In this document: positions 63,243-64,000 of the stretch, in pieces
Numbering within the stretch: the stretch's first letter is position 1
Layout: each line of letters starts with the position of its first letter
NCBI GenBank assembly: GCA_012845835.1
Contig: JABAKD010000002.1
Span: forward strand, 13,310,847-13,374,846
Reading direction: 5' to 3'
DNA length: 64,000 bases
From: Undaria pinnatifida
Taxonomy: Eukaryota; Sar; Phaeophyceae; Laminariales; Alariaceae
The notes under the pieces: generated by a model
What the model was told of the DNA's origin: nothing
The model's database searches: none
The model's input: the letters and a program-made list of their open reading frames with translations, nothing else
Translations under genes and position numbers: made by a program

Positions 63243-63474
63243 GTGCAGAAGGATGATTGTTTCACGCTTCTCCATTGAAAGGGCGTCGCTCACGACGACA
63301 GCTAAATCTCGTCAGCCGTAGTGGTTTTCGTGGAACATGAGTGAGAGTTAAGTCACGGGATAATCAGGGTATCCGAAAAACAAGATGGCCGAAACCACCC
63401 TAACAAGTCACTTGCCTAGACAGGGGATGCAAACGAAAAAAAAATCTGTAACATTGCGTCGTAGCTTAATTCTT

Positions 63475-63680
63475 GCATAGTTTGGGATCAATGAGGTCTC
63501 TCAGCTTCGACCAGCAAGAGGCTCTCACCCGGTGTCACTTCTCCCGCGTTAATTCTCTGGAAATCAGCGACGGTTCTCACATAGTTTGGAATCAATGAGG
63601 TATCTCAGCTGCGACCAGTCAGAGGCTCTCACCCAGGTATACTTTTCCCGCGTTGATTATCTGGCAATCAACGCGACCCT
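63475..63680 (+). repeat. Tandem duplication, two units of about 106 bp
   Basis: Units run from CATAGTTTGG-ATCAATGAGG to CGCGTT-ATT-TCTGG-AATCA, about 85% identical. Confidence 0.9.
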
Positions 63681-64000
63681 TCGTCGCAGACAGTAGGTCT
63701 TGTGTCGATGGCGACAACGGAGTGGACTCACACCCTGCTCATTCTCCAAGTGACATCAGGAGGCTTTCCCGAAACGGGACGCCCTGCTGGCATCCCCTCT
63801 TCTCTGTTTTCAGGTTACAATGTACAAATTCGTACATAAATTCCTCTACCATGGTGTATTTTTCGTTATGACCCTATTGGGAGTGCGCTGTCATTTTCTC
63901 GTCTAGCCGCGTACCCCCGAGACAAATATGCGTCTTGCTACCTACCAGGTGTCCGTTTTTTTCTTGCGTCTGCTGCTAAACGTACCCCCGTGCCTAACAC

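Overview
The window is eukaryotic nuclear DNA, almost all of it taken up by part of one very large gene on the + strand. I assembled 31 coding exons between 3305 and 63242. Every junction agrees in reading phase, and together they encode 1411 continuous residues of an axonemal dynein heavy chain: the N-terminal tail, the linker, and the start of the motor ring. The last exon carries the AAA1 Walker A motif GPAGTGKT and the Walker B region CFDEFNRI. The linker and AAA1 wording is closest, from memory, to single-headed inner-arm chains of the DNAH1 type. The N-terminus lies upstream of what I can recognise and the rest of the motor lies beyond the right edge.

The organism must build motile cilia or flagella. 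Exons are only about 7% of the gene span (4233 of 59938 bp), introns average about 1.86 kb, 29 of 30 are GT-AG and one appears to be GC-AG. Introns are full of short mobile elements and satellites. This suggests a repeat-rich protist or alga; a brown alga or other stramenopile is only a guess. No second host gene is convincingly present on either strand.

Layout: 1-3304 upstream repeats; 3305-21089 tail exons 1-10 with large satellites in intron 3 (8571-11040); 23832-34088 exons 11-15, including the 4.9-kb intron 13; 36657-42180 exons 16-20; 44877-56872 linker exons 21-28, with a (TTCGG)n satellite at 51286-51733; 59037-63242 exons 29-31, end of linker and AAA1.

The most striking feature is what I call exon echoes. 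Fifteen of the 31 exons (6, 12, 13, 15, 16, 17, 18, 19, 20, 21, 22, 23, 27 and 30, plus the exon 30 splice acceptor counted with it: 14 exons) have one or more partial, degenerate, same-strand copies in the adjoining intron, often carrying the exon's own splice site. Exon 13 has six, exon 17 has three in a tandem array, exon 22 has three. Around these sit at least three MITE families with related termini, fold-back elements, tRNA-headed SINE-like repeats, A-tailed SINE-like repeats, five 5'-truncated LINE 3' ends, and three long pentanucleotide satellites that all follow the pattern GG-N3.
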